Shown here: positions 24,619 through 36,038 of the stretch, in pieces | Numbering within the stretch: the stretch's first letter is position 1 | How the letters are laid out: every line of letters begins with the position of its first letter | Origin: Vulcanimicrobiota bacterium | Lineage (GTDB): Bacteria > Vulcanimicrobiota > Vulcanimicrobiia > Vulcanimicrobiales > Vulcanimicrobiaceae | NCBI GenBank assembly: GCA_019232905.1 | Contig: JAFANA010000029.1 | Coordinates: 1 to 62,210, forward strand | Length of the DNA stretch: 62,210 nucleotides | Reading direction: 5' to 3' | Notes under the pieces: model-generated | Seen by the model: only the letters and a program-made list of their open reading frames with translations | What the model was told of the DNA's origin: nothing | Databases searched by the model: none | Made by a program: the position numbers and the translations under genes

Positions 24619-25301
24619 ACGTGCGGCGACGCCGACGGCTGCGGAGTGTGCTTCTCGAGCGGGTTCTTGATCGTGATCGGCTTCGGCGTTGCGAAGTGCG
24701 GGTTGACTTCGCTTGGGAACTGCATCACGACGTTGCCTTCGGCGTGCGCTTTGTCGCTGATCGTGTTGTAAACAACGTGCTCGGCTTTTATGTTGCGATC
24801 GCCTTGCACGATATGGACGTTCCCTCGAAGATCCAATTCATGAGTCGCATCGTTGAGTACACCTTTTGCGGCGTCGACCGTCGTGTCGGCCTGTACGTAA
24901 TGGACGTTGCCGGTGGCCGTATAGATCTTCGCGGTTCCGTCGATGTTGACTTGATCCGCGGTCAATGTCGCGGGTCCACGCGAATTGGACGCGCTCGTGC
25001 TTGAAAGCCCGGCGAAATTTCCTTGCGAATCGTGCATGACGACGTGGCCGTAGATGGTCGCGGCCTTCGTCTTATAGTTGCCGTTCGCGCGATCGCCGGT
25101 GATGTCGCCGCCTTCGCGCGTCATCGTGACCTGATTCGGCGTGGTGAAATCGCCCGTCTTGAAATTGACGTCTACGGACGTCATCTTGACGGTCCACACG
25201 CCTACGCTGAATTGCGTGCCGGCTCCGGCAGCAGACGGCGACGGCTTAGGCGCCGCGGCGACGAGCGCAACGGCGGTCAGGAACGAGAGCGCGTTTTTCA
25301 T
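24615..25301 (-). CDS. LptA/OstA-like periplasmic protein
   Basis: 228 residues with a signal peptide and a repeated short-strand pattern typical of the OstA/LptA beta-jellyroll (YKTKAATIYGHVVMHDS, TLTADQVNIDGTAKIYTATGNVHYVQAD, HELDLRGNVHIVQGDRNIKAEHVVYN). LptA proteins bridge the periplasm in lipopolysaccharide transport. No lptB, lptC or lptD is adjacent, so the LPS role is inferred from fold only. Coupled by overlap to tsaC upstream. Confidence 0.7.
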   Translation of the reverse strand: MKNALSFLTAVALVAAAPKPSPSAAGAGTQFSVGVWTVKMTSVDVNFKTGDFTTPNQVTMTREGGDITGDRANGNYKTKAATIYGHVVMHDSQGNFAGLSSTSASNSRGPATLTADQVNIDGTAKIYTATGNVHYVQADTTVDAAKGVLNDATHELDLRGNVHIVQGDRNIKAEHVVYNTISDKAHAEGNVVMQFPSEVNPHFATPKPITIKNPLEKHTPQPSASPHV

Positions 25302-25960
25302 TGCTGAGTGCGGACCTTTACGCTATGACGTTCGACCGCACCCAGAAGTTCCGCAATGCGTTCGTATTTCACCACGCCTTCACGTAAGAGGCGCGCGGGC
25401 GATCGACTCAAGTCCACAATCGATGCTTCGCCCTCATACTTCGTAGGCCCGTTAAGGACGAGCAAATCGGCGCTCGGTAGATTGCTGATATCGTCGCCGC
25501 CGCGGTACGGCGGCGCGCCGCTTTGATTCGCGCTCGTCACCGCGAGCGGACCGCAGCGTTCCAAAATTGCCGTTGCCAGCCCCTCGTCGGGCACGCGAAA
25601 GCCGAGTGTCGGCATTCCCGCCGTCACTTCATCGCTGATGAACTCCGGCTTGCGCACGATCAGGATGACGGGCCCCGGCAACAGCCGCTTCGCCGCGAGA
25701 ATCGCGGCCGCGTTTCCCGGAGCGAACTCCAAGAACTCGGCCGGCGTAGCGACGTGGAGCGTCAGCGGTTTTTCGTCCGGACGCCGCTTTGCGCGATACA
25801 CCTTGTCGACGGCCGTCGAACGGTACGGATCGCAAGCGATACCATAGCTCGTTTCATTCGGGAAGATGATCGTGCCGCCGTCGAAGATGACGCGCGCGCA
25901 CTCTTCCACGACGATCTCGAGCGCTTCGCTGCGCGCGTCGAGTACGGCACCGATCGCCAA
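25298..25960 (-). CDS. tsaC: Threonylcarbamoyl-AMP synthase (Sua5/YrdC/TsaC)
   Basis: 220 residues. The enzyme makes threonylcarbamoyl-AMP for the t6A37 modification of ANN-decoding tRNAs. Motifs seen are G-G-T-I-I-F-P-N-E-T-S-Y-G-I-A, the K-R-R-P-x-x-K-P-L-T segment and S-A-N-Q-S-G-A-P-P. The start is assigned to TTG at 25960, because AGGAG (25973-25969) precedes it by 8 bases and any in-frame ATG would lie deep in mreB. It follows mreB by 11 bp. Confidence 0.92.
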   Translation of the reverse strand: MAIGAVLDARSEALEIVVEECARVIFDGGTIIFPNETSYGIACDPYRSTAVDKVYRAKRRPDEKPLTLHVATPAEFLEFAPGNAAAILAAKRLLPGPVILIVRKPEFISDEVTAGMPTLGFRVPDEGLATAILERCGPLAVTSANQSGAPPYRGGDDISNLPSADLLVLNGPTKYEGEASIVDLSRSPARLLREGVVKYERIAELLGAVERHSVKVRTQQ

Positions 25961-25971
25961 TTGAAGGTCTC

Positions 25972-26985
<1,014 letters not shown>

Positions 26986-28341
26986 CTAAAAGGCCGCGGT
27001 ATTCACGCGTGGATATTCGCGTGTTTCGAACAGACCGGCGGGCTCGACGAGCGGCGTCACGCCGCTCGACCGCTGCACTTGCGCGCCGAGACTCGAAAGC
27101 ATTTCTTCCAACCGCTCGTAACCGCGGTCGACGTATTCCAGACCGATGATTTCGGTTTCGCCGGCGGCGGCAAGCCCCGCAACGACGAGCGCGGCACCCG
27201 CGCGAATATCGGGCGCTTCAACCGGCGCACCGGAGAGCGCCGTGACGCCCTTGACGACGGCCGTGTTACTCTCCATCGAGACGCGAACGTCGGCACCCAT
27301 ACGAGCGAGTTCGTTCACGTACGAGAAACGCGCGTTGAAGATCGATTCTTCGACGACGCTCGTACCCGGCACGGTGCATAAGAACGAGACGATCTGCGGC
27401 TGCAAATCGGTCGGAAAACCCGGATGAGGAGCGGTAAGAATTTCCGTGCCGCCCGTAATCGTGCTGCCGTCGACGCGAATCCAATCCACGCCGTAGGTTA
27501 AATCGACGCCGCATTCTTGCAGCTTCATCATGAACGCTTCGAGATGATCGGGACGGCAATCGGTCACCGTCACGTCGCCGCGCGTCACCGCACCGCTGAG
27601 CAGCAGCGTTCCGGTCACGATGCGATCGGGAATGATCGAGTATTCGACCCCGTGCAATTCTTTGACGCCGTCGACGATGATCGAGTCGGTGCCCAGCCCG
27701 GAAATTTTTGCTCCCATGGCTTGCAAGAAGTTGCCGAGATCGACGACTTCCGGCTCCATCGCTGCATTCAAAATCGTCGTCGTGCCTTCAGCGAGCACTG
27801 ATGCGAGCATGGCGTTTTTTGTTGCACCGACGCTCGGCATGCGAAACTCGATGTTTCCGCCTTGCAGCCGTTTCTGTTTCGATTGCGCGATGAGAGAACC
27901 ATGATAGTTGCTGACTTCGCACCCGAGCGCAATAAAGGCTTGCTCGTGCATGTCCGTCGCGCGCGTGCCGAGTATGCATCCGCCGGGAAGCGGAACTTCG
28001 GCGCGACCGAAACGTCCGAGCAGCGGACCGACGACGTCGAACGATGCGGCAAGTTTGCGCACGAGCATGTAGGGCGCTTTATACGTCGCAACGTTGCTCG
28101 GATCGATCGTGATCGTGTTATCGCCTTCATAGCGAATGCGGGCGCCGAGCGCTTCAAGCAACGACCACATCACCGAAACGTCGGTGATCCGTGGCACGCG
28201 ATGCAGCGTGACGGTTCCTTTGGCCAATAGCGCAGCAGCCATGATCGGTAGCGCGGCGTTTTTCGCGCCGTGCGTAGCGACCGAGCCCTCGAGCCGTGCG
28301 CCGCCATGCACCCGTAAGGTGGTCTCTAAGCGGTCGAGCAT
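26986..28341 (-). CDS. murA: UDP-N-acetylglucosamine 1-carboxyvinyltransferase
   Basis: 451 residues. It is the first committed enzyme of peptidoglycan synthesis, transferring enolpyruvate from PEP. Lys27-Asn28 lie in HGAKNAALP. The active-site cysteine is Cys122 in GGCILGTRATDMH, so fosfomycin could act on it. The C-terminus is about 25 residues longer than in E. coli. The ATG lies only 3 bases downstream of the T-run of the atp terminator and has no clear ribosome site, which is odd for such a gene. Confidence 0.95.
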   Translation of the reverse strand: MLDRLETTLRVHGGARLEGSVATHGAKNAALPIMAAALLAKGTVTLHRVPRITDVSVMWSLLEALGARIRYEGDNTITIDPSNVATYKAPYMLVRKLAASFDVVGPLLGRFGRAEVPLPGGCILGTRATDMHEQAFIALGCEVSNYHGSLIAQSKQKRLQGGNIEFRMPSVGATKNAMLASVLAEGTTTILNAAMEPEVVDLGNFLQAMGAKISGLGTDSIIVDGVKELHGVEYSIIPDRIVTGTLLLSGAVTRGDVTVTDCRPDHLEAFMMKLQECGVDLTYGVDWIRVDGSTITGGTEILTAPHPGFPTDLQPQIVSFLCTVPGTSVVEESIFNARFSYVNELARMGADVRVSMESNTAVVKGVTALSGAPVEAPDIRAGAALVVAGLAAAGETEIIGLEYVDRGYERLEEMLSSLGAQVQRSSGVTPLVEPAGLFETREYPRVNTAAF

Positions 28342-28344
28342 TGG

Positions 28345-28380
28345 TTCAAAAAGTTCGCGGGGCGCTGGTGTGCGCCCCGC
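28345..28380 (-). terminator. Intrinsic terminator of the atp operon
   Basis: On the minus strand a 9-bp GC stem (GCGGGGCGC / GCGCCCCGC, 6-base loop) is followed by GAACTTTTTG. It lies 40 bp after the atpC stop and directly before the murA start. Confidence 0.75.
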
Positions 28381-28419
28381 TACTGTGTATCGGCCTTTCC
28401 CCAGCGTTTGTAAGCTGCT

Positions 28420-28796
28420 TCAGTGGCTCCCAACCAGGCGTAGCTTCGCGTTGGCAAACTCGATCGCCGCCGGATCGGTTGCATTCGCGAGGTCGTCACG
28501 CGTCTTCGCGACATCGATGTCGTCGAAGTGCAATGCTTCGTCGACGAGAATCGTCAGACGGTCCGGCAGCGCTTGCATGAACCCTTCACCAGTGGCAAGT
28601 TCGAGACGCTCGTTCTTGCCGTCGGCGAGGACGTTCGCGCGCAAGATGCCCGGCTTCAACGCCGCGAGAAACGGGGCGTGATGCGGAAGGATACCTTCCT
28701 CGCCTTCGGTCGTAACCGCGATCACGAGCTCCGCATCGCCTTCGAAGACCACCTTCGTCGGCGTAATGAGCTTGAACGGGATCGTCGAAGCGGCCA

Positions 28797-28797
<1 letters not shown>
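28420..28797 (-). CDS. atpC: F1F0 ATP synthase epsilon subunit
   Basis: 125 residues. The N-terminal beta-sandwich (PFKLITPTKVVFEGDAELVIAVTTEGEEGILPHHAPFLAALKPG) is typical of epsilon, with a short C-terminal helical pair. Epsilon links the rotor to F1 and can inhibit hydrolysis. Its ATG overlaps the atpD stop (TAATG). Last gene of the atp operon. Confidence 0.93.
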
Positions 28798-30290
<1,493 letters not shown>

Positions 30291-30333
30291 TCAGTTTCTA
30301 TTTTATCAGTTGTAAAACGAGCGACGGAGTCCC

Positions 30334-30427
30334 GTGTCATCCTGAGCTTGTCGAAGGATCGCAACGAGCGATTGTCTTGAGACGATCCTTCAACTGCAGC
30401 GCTTCGCGCTTCCGTTCAGGATGACAC
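30334..30427. repeat. Dispersed palindromic repeat, copy 5 (short-core subfamily), inside the atp operon
   Basis: TGTCATCCTGAGCTTGTCGAAGGATCG left arm, core ACGAGCGATTGTCTTGAG closely matching copy 4, and right arm CGATCCTTCAACTGCAGCGCTTCGCGC ending CAGGATGACAC. It lies 11 bp after the atpG stop and about 60 bp before atpD. Confidence 0.85.
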
Positions 30428-30438
30428 TGGGGAAACCA

Positions 30439-31323
30439 TTATCCGTTTACCAAAGCCTCTGCACCGCCGACGATTTCGAGGAGTTCCTTCGTAATCGCGG
30501 CTTGACGCGCGTTGTTCATTTGGATGGTGAGTTCGTCGATCAACTTGCCGGCGTTGTCCGTCGCGTTGTTCATCGCAAGCAATTGCGCGGCGAAGAACGC
30601 GGCGTCGGTCTCCAACATTGCGGAGAAGATCGTAAATTCGAGGTACTTCGGCAGCAAGCGTGACAGCACGAACTCGGGTGACGGCGCGAATTCAACCGAA
30701 CCTTTCGGTGCGTGCGACTCCGCTTCGCCCGCGTCACCCTTCGCCCGAAGGGCATCCGCAACAATGGGCACCATCTGGCGCGTTTCAGGCCGCTGCACCA
30801 TCATCGTGATCAGTTTCGACGAGATCATCGTGATGCCGGAGATCTTCCCGCCGATGAAGTCGTCCGTTACTTGTTTCGCGACTGCGCGCGCGACGTCGAT
30901 CTTCGACGGGGCGTTCAGCACCCAGGTCGGATGATTCGGTTTGCCCATGCGGCGCACGGCGTTACGCGCTTTGATGCCGACCGTGTACCACGCGACCTCT
31001 TTCTGCTCGCGCGCAAAGAGTTCGCCCGCGCGAATCACGTTCGAGTTGAACGCGCCCGCAAGGCCCTTATCCGCCGTCATCAAGATCACGCCCATCGGCG
31101 CGCTCGCGTTGCCAGGCTTCATGAACGGATGGTCGACCGTCGACACCGCGTTCATCAGGTCGCGCAGCATCTCGGCAAGCGTGTCCGCATAGGGACGCGC
31201 TTGCTTTTGCGCTGCTTCGGCGCGGCGGATCTTGGCCGCGGCGACTTGTTTCATCGCCTTGGTGATCTGCTGCGTATTCTTCAGCGAACGAATCCGCTCG
31301 CGAAGATCCTTGACTGACGGCAT
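30439..31323 (-). CDS. atpG: F1F0 ATP synthase gamma subunit
   Basis: 294 residues. The two long coiled-coil helices of the central rotor shaft are at the ends: [24 protein letters not shown] at the N-terminus and the conserved LLAMNNATDNAGKLI...NNARQAAITKEL at the C-terminus. The central domain begins with ILMTADKGLAGAFN. The start overlaps the atpA stop by one base. Confidence 0.95.
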   Translation of the reverse strand: MPSVKDLRERIRSLKNTQQITKAMKQVAAAKIRRAEAAQKQARPYADTLAEMLRDLMNAVSTVDHPFMKPGNASAPMGVILMTADKGLAGAFNSNVIRAGELFAREQKEVAWYTVGIKARNAVRRMGKPNHPTWVLNAPSKIDVARAVAKQVTDDFIGGKISGITMISSKLITMMVQRPETRQMVPIVADALRAKGDAGEAESHAPKGSVEFAPSPEFVLSRLLPKYLEFTIFSAMLETDAAFFAAQLLAMNNATDNAGKLIDELTIQMNNARQAAITKELLEIVGGAEALVNG

Positions 31324-32822
31324 TAGAAGCTCTTATTGAACTCCGTGATTGCGGCGTTCAGCTTCTGTTTGGTGTCATCTGCGAGTTGGCCGCTTGATGC
31401 GATCGCTTGCGGGATCTCCGGATGCTTCGAATGCAGGAACTCGATGAAGCCCGAGGCCCAGTTTTGCAGGCGCGGCGTCGCGATGTCGTTCACGTAGCCG
31501 TTGGTCGCGGCGTAAATAATCGCGACCTGATCTTCCATTGCCATCGGCTGATACTGCGGCTGTTTCAGCAACTCGGTGAGTTTTTCACCGCGCATGAGCT
31601 GCATCTGCGTCGCCTTGTCGAGATCGCTTGCGAGTTTCGCGAACGCGGCGAGGTCGCGGTACTGCGCGAGTTCGAGCTTCAGCTGACCGGCGACGCTCTT
31701 CATCGCCTTGGTCTGCGCCGAACCACCGACGCGCGACACCGACAGACCGACGTTCACGGCCGGACGGATACCTTGGAAGAAGAGTTCCGGCGTCAGATAG
31801 ATCTGACCGTCGGTGATCGAGATCACGTTGGTCGGAATGTACGCCGAGAAGTCACCCGCTTGCGTTTCGATGATCGGGAGCGCCGTCATCGATCCCGCGC
31901 CGAGCTCGTCGGAAAGTTTCGCGGCGCGTTCGAGCAGACGCGAGTGCAGGAAGAAGACGTCACCCGGATACGCTTCGCGGCCCGGCGGACGGCGCAGAAG
32001 AAGCGCCATTTCACGATACGATTGCGCGTGCTTCGTGAGATCATCGTAAATGATGAGAACGTCTTTGCCCTGGTACATAAGTTCTTCGCCCATCGCGCAG
32101 CCGGCGAACGGAGCGATCCAGCGAAGTGCCGCGGATTCCGACGGACCGACCGCGACGATCGTCGTATAGTCCATCGCGCCCTTTTGTTCGAGCGTTTGCG
32201 CAAGCGCGGCAACCGTCGAGTTCTTCTGACCGATCGCGACGTAGATGCAGAAAACGTTCTTCCCTTTTTGATTGATGATCGTGTCGACCGCGATCGCCGT
32301 CTTTCCGGTCGAACGGTCGCCGATGATCAGCTCGCGCTGACCTTTGCCGATCGGGATGAGCGCGTCTATCGCGCGGATACCGGTCTGCAGCGGCTGCTTG
32401 ACGCCTTGACGCTGAACCACGGTCGGCGCGACGTTTTCGATTGTGCGATACTTCTTCGTTTCGATCGGGCCTTTGCCGTCGACGGGCTGGCCGAGCGGAT
32501 TGACGACGCGACCAAGCAGCGCTTCACCGACCGGAACCGACGCGATGCGTCCGGTGCGGCGGACCTTGTCGCCTTCTTTGATGTCTTCGTCGTCGCCCAT
32601 GATGACGACGCCGACGTTGTCCTCTTCCAAGTTGAGGGCGACGCCTTGCAGGCCGTTATGGAACTCGACGAGTTCCGACGCGCGCACCCCGCGCAGACCG
32701 TAGATGCGCGCAAGATTCGCGCCCACCTCGATCACGGTTCCAACTTCGTCCTCTTGGACCGCCGTATTAAAGCTCGCGATTTGCTGCTTAAGGATTCCGG
32801 CAATTTCGTCAGCGTTAATCAT
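31323..32822 (-). CDS. atpA: F1F0 ATP synthase alpha subunit
   Basis: 499 residues. The non-catalytic nucleotide site has the P-loop [10 protein letters not shown], and the arginine-finger region [17 protein letters not shown] is present. Standard length. It lies 24 bp downstream of atpH. Confidence 0.97.
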   Translation of the reverse strand: MINADEIAGILKQQIASFNTAVQEDEVGTVIEVGANLARIYGLRGVRASELVEFHNGLQGVALNLEEDNVGVVIMGDDEDIKEGDKVRRTGRIASVPVGEALLGRVVNPLGQPVDGKGPIETKKYRTIENVAPTVVQRQGVKQPLQTGIRAIDALIPIGKGQRELIIGDRSTGKTAIAVDTIINQKGKNVFCIYVAIGQKNSTVAALAQTLEQKGAMDYTTIVAVGPSESAALRWIAPFAGCAMGEELMYQGKDVLIIYDDLTKHAQSYREMALLLRRPPGREAYPGDVFFLHSRLLERAAKLSDELGAGSMTALPIIETQAGDFSAYIPTNVISITDGQIYLTPELFFQGIRPAVNVGLSVSRVGGSAQTKAMKSVAGQLKLELAQYRDLAAFAKLASDLDKATQMQLMRGEKLTELLKQPQYQPMAMEDQVAIIYAATNGYVNDIATPRLQNWASGFIEFLHSKHPEIPQAIASSGQLADDTKQKLNAAITEFNKSF

Positions 32823-32846
32823 CAGTATCTATCCTGTGCGTTGTCT

Positions 32847-33389
32847 TTATTGTTGGGCGAACAGCGTTCGCGACAGTTCTTCGAGGCGGCCCGCTACGGT
32901 GCCGTCGATGCGGCGATCGCCCATGACGACGCGCACGCCGCCGATAAGCGAGGGATCGCGACGTACGGAGACGTCGAATTTTTTGCTGTACACGCGTTCG
33001 AGGCGATCGACGAGCGAACGGAGCTCGTTTTCCGGCAAGTCACGAGCCGTGATGACCGTGAGCGGCTCCATTCCCCGCGCCGCAAGTTCGAGCTTGCGAT
33101 ACTCGGTAACGACATCGTCGAGAATGACCTCGCGACGCTTGCGCACGAGCAGCAATGCCGTGTGCATTGCGATCTCGTCGACGCGTCCGTTGAACGCGTT
33201 CGTGATCGCCTTCTCTTTGTCGGCACGGTCGACGATCGGCGAAACGAAGAACTCGCGCGTCGACGCGTCTTCGCCGACTGCACGACCGATGGCCGAGAGA
33301 TCGTTGCCGACCTTCTCGACGCGTCCGGCCTGCTCGGCGAGTTGAAAAACGGCGACCGCGTACCGCCGCGCGAGAGTTTCGTTAGCCAT
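32847..33389 (-). CDS. atpH: F1F0 ATP synthase delta subunit
   Basis: 180 residues. All-helical N-domain (MANETLARRYAVAVFQLAEQAG) and the typical C-terminal signature DPSLIGGVRVVMGDRRIDGTVAGRLEELSRTL. Delta joins the b/b' stalk to the top of F1. It overlaps atpF by one base. Confidence 0.94.
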   Translation of the reverse strand: MANETLARRYAVAVFQLAEQAGRVEKVGNDLSAIGRAVGEDASTREFFVSPIVDRADKEKAITNAFNGRVDEIAMHTALLLVRKRREVILDDVVTEYRKLELAARGMEPLTVITARDLPENELRSLVDRLERVYSKKFDVSVRRDPSLIGGVRVVMGDRRIDGTVAGRLEELSRTLFAQQ

Positions 33390-33883
33390 TAATTTGCGGC
33401 TCCGTGTTCGAGCGATGCAACGAACTGGTCGACAAGCCGCGCGTTCACTCCGCCGTCGACGCGGGTTTCCGCTTCGCGGCGCGCGAGATCGAGTGCTTTT
33501 GCCGCGAGCTCTTCGCGCAATTGTTCCCGGGCGGCGGCGCGCGCACGCTCGAGTTCACCCTGCGCATTGCGCAACATGCGCTCGCCCGCTTCATTCGCTT
33601 CGGCGATCGTGACTCCGGATTCGTGCTCAGCTTGATTCGACGCGCGTTCGGCGATCAAATCCGCGTCGTGTTTCGCGCCTTCGATCTCTTGGCGCAGAAG
33701 ATCGAGCGCCGCCTTCGCTTCATCGCGATGACGTTCGGCTTCGGCCAACAGACGGTTTTGATTCGCCTGAGCGGCGAGCACTGCGGGCGCGATGTACTTC
33801 ATCCACAGCCACACCAGGACGGCGAGGAAGAGAATCGCCGAGACGATGTCCGACCACTTGGCAATTTGTTCGTAGTCGATCAT
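33389..33883 (-). CDS. atpF: F1F0 ATP synthase b subunit
   Basis: 164 residues. One N-terminal membrane helix (IVSAILFLAVLVWLWMKYIAPAV) and a long charged helix that forms the peripheral stalk. It is paired with a second, different b-type gene directly upstream, so the stalk is probably a b/b' heterodimer as in cyanobacteria and several other phyla. Four-base overlap (ATGA) with that gene. Confidence 0.9.
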   Translation of the reverse strand: MIDYEQIAKWSDIVSAILFLAVLVWLWMKYIAPAVLAAQANQNRLLAEAERHRDEAKAALDLLRQEIEGAKHDADLIAERASNQAEHESGVTIAEANEAGERMLRNAQGELERARAAAREQLREELAAKALDLARREAETRVDGGVNARLVDQFVASLEHGAAN

Positions 33884-34323
33884 CGCTCGGAAACCGTCCG
33901 TTCGACCATCAAGTCGGCGAGTTGACGTACCAGGCTCTCCTCACCGACGCGCGCCGCAACGAGCTCCGCATCGACTTGCTTGTCGGCCGCTTCGATCGTT
34001 GACTGCGCTTGCGACGTATAGTTTGCAGAAATCTCCGCGGCTTTATTCGACGCTTCGGCGCGAGCCTTGGCGATCGCCGCTTCCGCATCGCGTCGTGCGG
34101 CCGCGCGCACGCCCTCGGCCTCCGCACGAAGCTTGCCGCCCTCGGTTTGATACTTCTCGTAATCCGAGTGAACGCTGTTGATGTACTTCCGGCGCGCGCT
34201 GATCCCGCGGCTAACCGGTCGATAGAAAACAGCCGTCAAGATCGCGAAGAAAATCGCGAAATTGATCAACTGAACCCAAAACGTTCCGTCAGGTTGGAGA
34301 AACATCTCCGCGGCAAGCATCAT
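33880..34323 (-). CDS. F1F0 ATP synthase b' subunit
   Basis: 147 residues. The N-terminus has the b-type helix pattern F-W-x-x-x-x-F-x-I-F-F-A-I-L followed by RPVSRGISARRKYI, then a long Ala/Glu/Arg-rich helix. The sequence differs clearly from the next gene, so this is a b' paralogue and not a recent duplication. Two adjacent ATGs begin the frame. Confidence 0.88.
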   Translation of the reverse strand: MMLAAEMFLQPDGTFWVQLINFAIFFAILTAVFYRPVSRGISARRKYINSVHSDYEKYQTEGGKLRAEAEGVRAAARRDAEAAIAKARAEASNKAAEISANYTSQAQSTIEAADKQVDAELVAARVGEESLVRQLADLMVERTVSER

Positions 34324-34336
34324 GATGGATTAACGC

Positions 34337-34612
34337 CTAGTGGAGGTGGGTCAGAAGGTTCGGAACGTTCGCAACGGAGAGCAGCAAATAGAACCCGAGA
34401 CCGAGACCGATAATCGGGAATGCTTCCAGAACGCCGACGCCGAGGAACATGAACGTGAAGATGTTCGGACGAGCTTCCGGCTGACGCGCAATCGCCTCGA
34501 CGGCCTTGCTTGCGACGATGCCGTCGCCGATGGCCGAGCCGAATGCAACGGCGGCGACGATGATGCCGAACGCCAGCAGGGTCAGGCCTGCAACCAACGC
34601 TTCAGAGGTCAA
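34337..34612 (-). CDS. atpE: F1F0 ATP synthase c subunit
   Basis: 91 residues, two helices joined by the polar loop ARQPEARPN. The ion-binding carboxylate is Glu63 in GVGVLEAFPIIGL. The residues after Glu63 (Ala, Phe, Pro) lack the Ser-Thr pair seen in sodium-coupled rings, so protons are the likely ion. The 71-bp gap to atpB upstream holds an A/T-rich stretch but no clear hairpin. Confidence 0.95.
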   Translation of the reverse strand: MTSEALVAGLTLLAFGIIVAAVAFGSAIGDGIVASKAVEAIARQPEARPNIFTFMFLGVGVLEAFPIIGLGLGFYLLLSVANVPNLLTHLH

Positions 34613-34683
34613 GTACGTACCTTTCCTTAGTTTCCAGTGTGGTTGACTTTAACTAGCAAAGTTTTAACTTTGATAGGTAAAGC

Positions 34684-35415
34684 CTAATGATCTTCAGCGG
34701 TCGCGAGCGAGAGATACACGATTGCGAGCAGCGTGAAGACAAAAGCTTGTACGGTTCCGACGAAAAAGTTGAAGAACTGAATGAGGAACGGAACGACCGT
34801 TACTGCGAGCGAGAGATTCAGCGGACCAATCTGGACTTTCGCGGTGATGATCGACGCTATGATGATGAAGAGCAACTCGCCGACAAAGATGTTGAAGAAC
34901 AGACGCGCGGCCAAGGTGGCCGGACGCGCGAGTTCTTCGATGATATTGATGGGCGTGAGCAAGACGTTGGGCTTGGTCACGTGCAGGAACTGTTTCGGAC
35001 CGTTCATGCGAACGCCGACGATCCACGTAAGGAAGAACACGATCAGCGCAAGCGGAAGCGTCGTGTTGATGTCGGCCGTCGGGGAACCGCCGAACGGCAG
35101 ACCGAGCACCTTGAACGGAAAGATGCCGAACTGGTTCATCAAGAAAATGAAGATGAACAGCGAGATGAAGAACGGAACGTACGGTTCGCCGCGTTCACCG
35201 AGGGTGCTCATCGCCAAGTCTGCGATGTAATTGATCACGCCTTCGGCGACGGTCTGGCGCTTCGAGACGTACGCGGAGCGATAGCTCGCGCCGACCCACG
35301 CGAAAAAGACGAGCGAAATGATCATGACCAGCCACGTGGTCATGATCGTGTCGGCGTGAACGGTCCCGAAGACCGGCCACTGCCAGAGGATGTGCTCGCC
35401 GATTTGCTCGTGCAC
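34684..35415 (-). CDS. atpB: F1F0 ATP synthase a subunit
   Basis: 243 residues with five to six helices. The essential arginine is in the segment ARPATLAARLFFNIFVGELL, and the C-terminal helix is QAFVFTLLAIVYLSLA. It forms the proton half-channels beside the c-ring. It starts 6 bp after the atpI-like gene. Confidence 0.95.
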   Translation of the reverse strand: MHEQIGEHILWQWPVFGTVHADTIMTTWLVMIISLVFFAWVGASYRSAYVSKRQTVAEGVINYIADLAMSTLGERGEPYVPFFISLFIFIFLMNQFGIFPFKVLGLPFGGSPTADINTTLPLALIVFFLTWIVGVRMNGPKQFLHVTKPNVLLTPINIIEELARPATLAARLFFNIFVGELLFIIIASIITAKVQIGPLNLSLAVTVVPFLIQFFNFFVGTVQAFVFTLLAIVYLSLATAEDH

Positions 35416-35421
35416 GAAACG

Positions 35422-35856
35422 CTATTCTCTTTTAAATGCGCGCTGGACACTCGCCATATACAGCGCTAGCGGTAGAAAGAAACCGGCAAAATATGCCGCC
35501 ATTGACCACCAGGGTCCCCGGGCGGCAAATGCCACCGGGACTATACCGAAGACCGCGATTCTTAGAAAACTACTAAAGACGAAGCCCCCGACCGACCGGG
35601 TCTCGACGACCCGCTCATTGCTGCGCATCAACAACAGGTTGTTGATGATACCGCAAACGCCGCCGGTCACCAAAGCAAGCGCCGGAATGGGGAACCAAAA
35701 AGCGGTTGCAGTACCGGCGATCGCTACGACGAGCAGGGTTCGAAACGAAACCGATTTCTTGAGCGCGCGATACGTCGCGAGATCGGCAGCCGCTTCGGCG
35801 TCGCCATAGCTACGCTCAGTCTTCCCCCATTCCTCCTCGTCGTCCCAACCGCTCAT
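35422..35856 (-). CDS. atpI: ATP synthase subunit I-like protein (AtpI)
   Basis: 144 residues. A charged 30-residue N-terminus rich in Asp and Glu is followed by four transmembrane helices with the AtpI-like spacing and an NNLLLMRSNE loop. AtpI helps c-ring assembly in other bacteria. It overlaps the tiny upstream atpZ-like gene by four bases. Confidence 0.8.
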   Translation of the reverse strand: MSGWDDEEEWGKTERSYGDAEAAADLATYRALKKSVSFRTLLVVAIAGTATAFWFPIPALALVTGGVCGIINNLLLMRSNERVVETRSVGGFVFSSFLRIAVFGIVPVAFAARGPWWSMAAYFAGFFLPLALYMASVQRAFKRE

Positions 35857-36038
35857 TTCGCGCGAAAAAGCAGCCGCACGGCGCTATATGCGCCCGCACC
35901 GAGCCCAACGATTAATCCGACGAACGCCCACACCGGCTGTCCCGTTCTTCCGCCGATGAAAATTCCGATCAAGAGCCCGGCAAGCGTCGCGCCGGCGAAC
36001 GTGCCGCCGGCGGCGATGACAGGGAGCGCCTCCTTCAC
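35853..36038 (-). CDS. atpZ: AtpZ-like small membrane protein
   Basis: 61 residues from a GTG that overlaps the epimerase stop (GTGA). Two helices (VIAAGGTFAGATLAGLLIGIF and VWAFVGLIVGLGAGAYSAV) joined by GGRTGQP match the AtpZ/AtpQ family often encoded first in atp operons. AtpZ and AtpI have been linked to ion import in some bacteria. It is easily missed because a longer out-of-context frame covers it. Confidence 0.78.
   Translation of the reverse strand: MKEALPVIAAGGTFAGATLAGLLIGIFIGGRTGQPVWAFVGLIVGLGAGAYSAVRLLFRAK

Noticed and set aside
31407-33392. A 661-codon open frame on the plus strand across atpA and atpH
   Set aside because: It is antisense to clearly recognisable ATP synthase genes, arginine/aspartate-rich and without any family resemblance. 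Such frames are common opposite high-GC genes.
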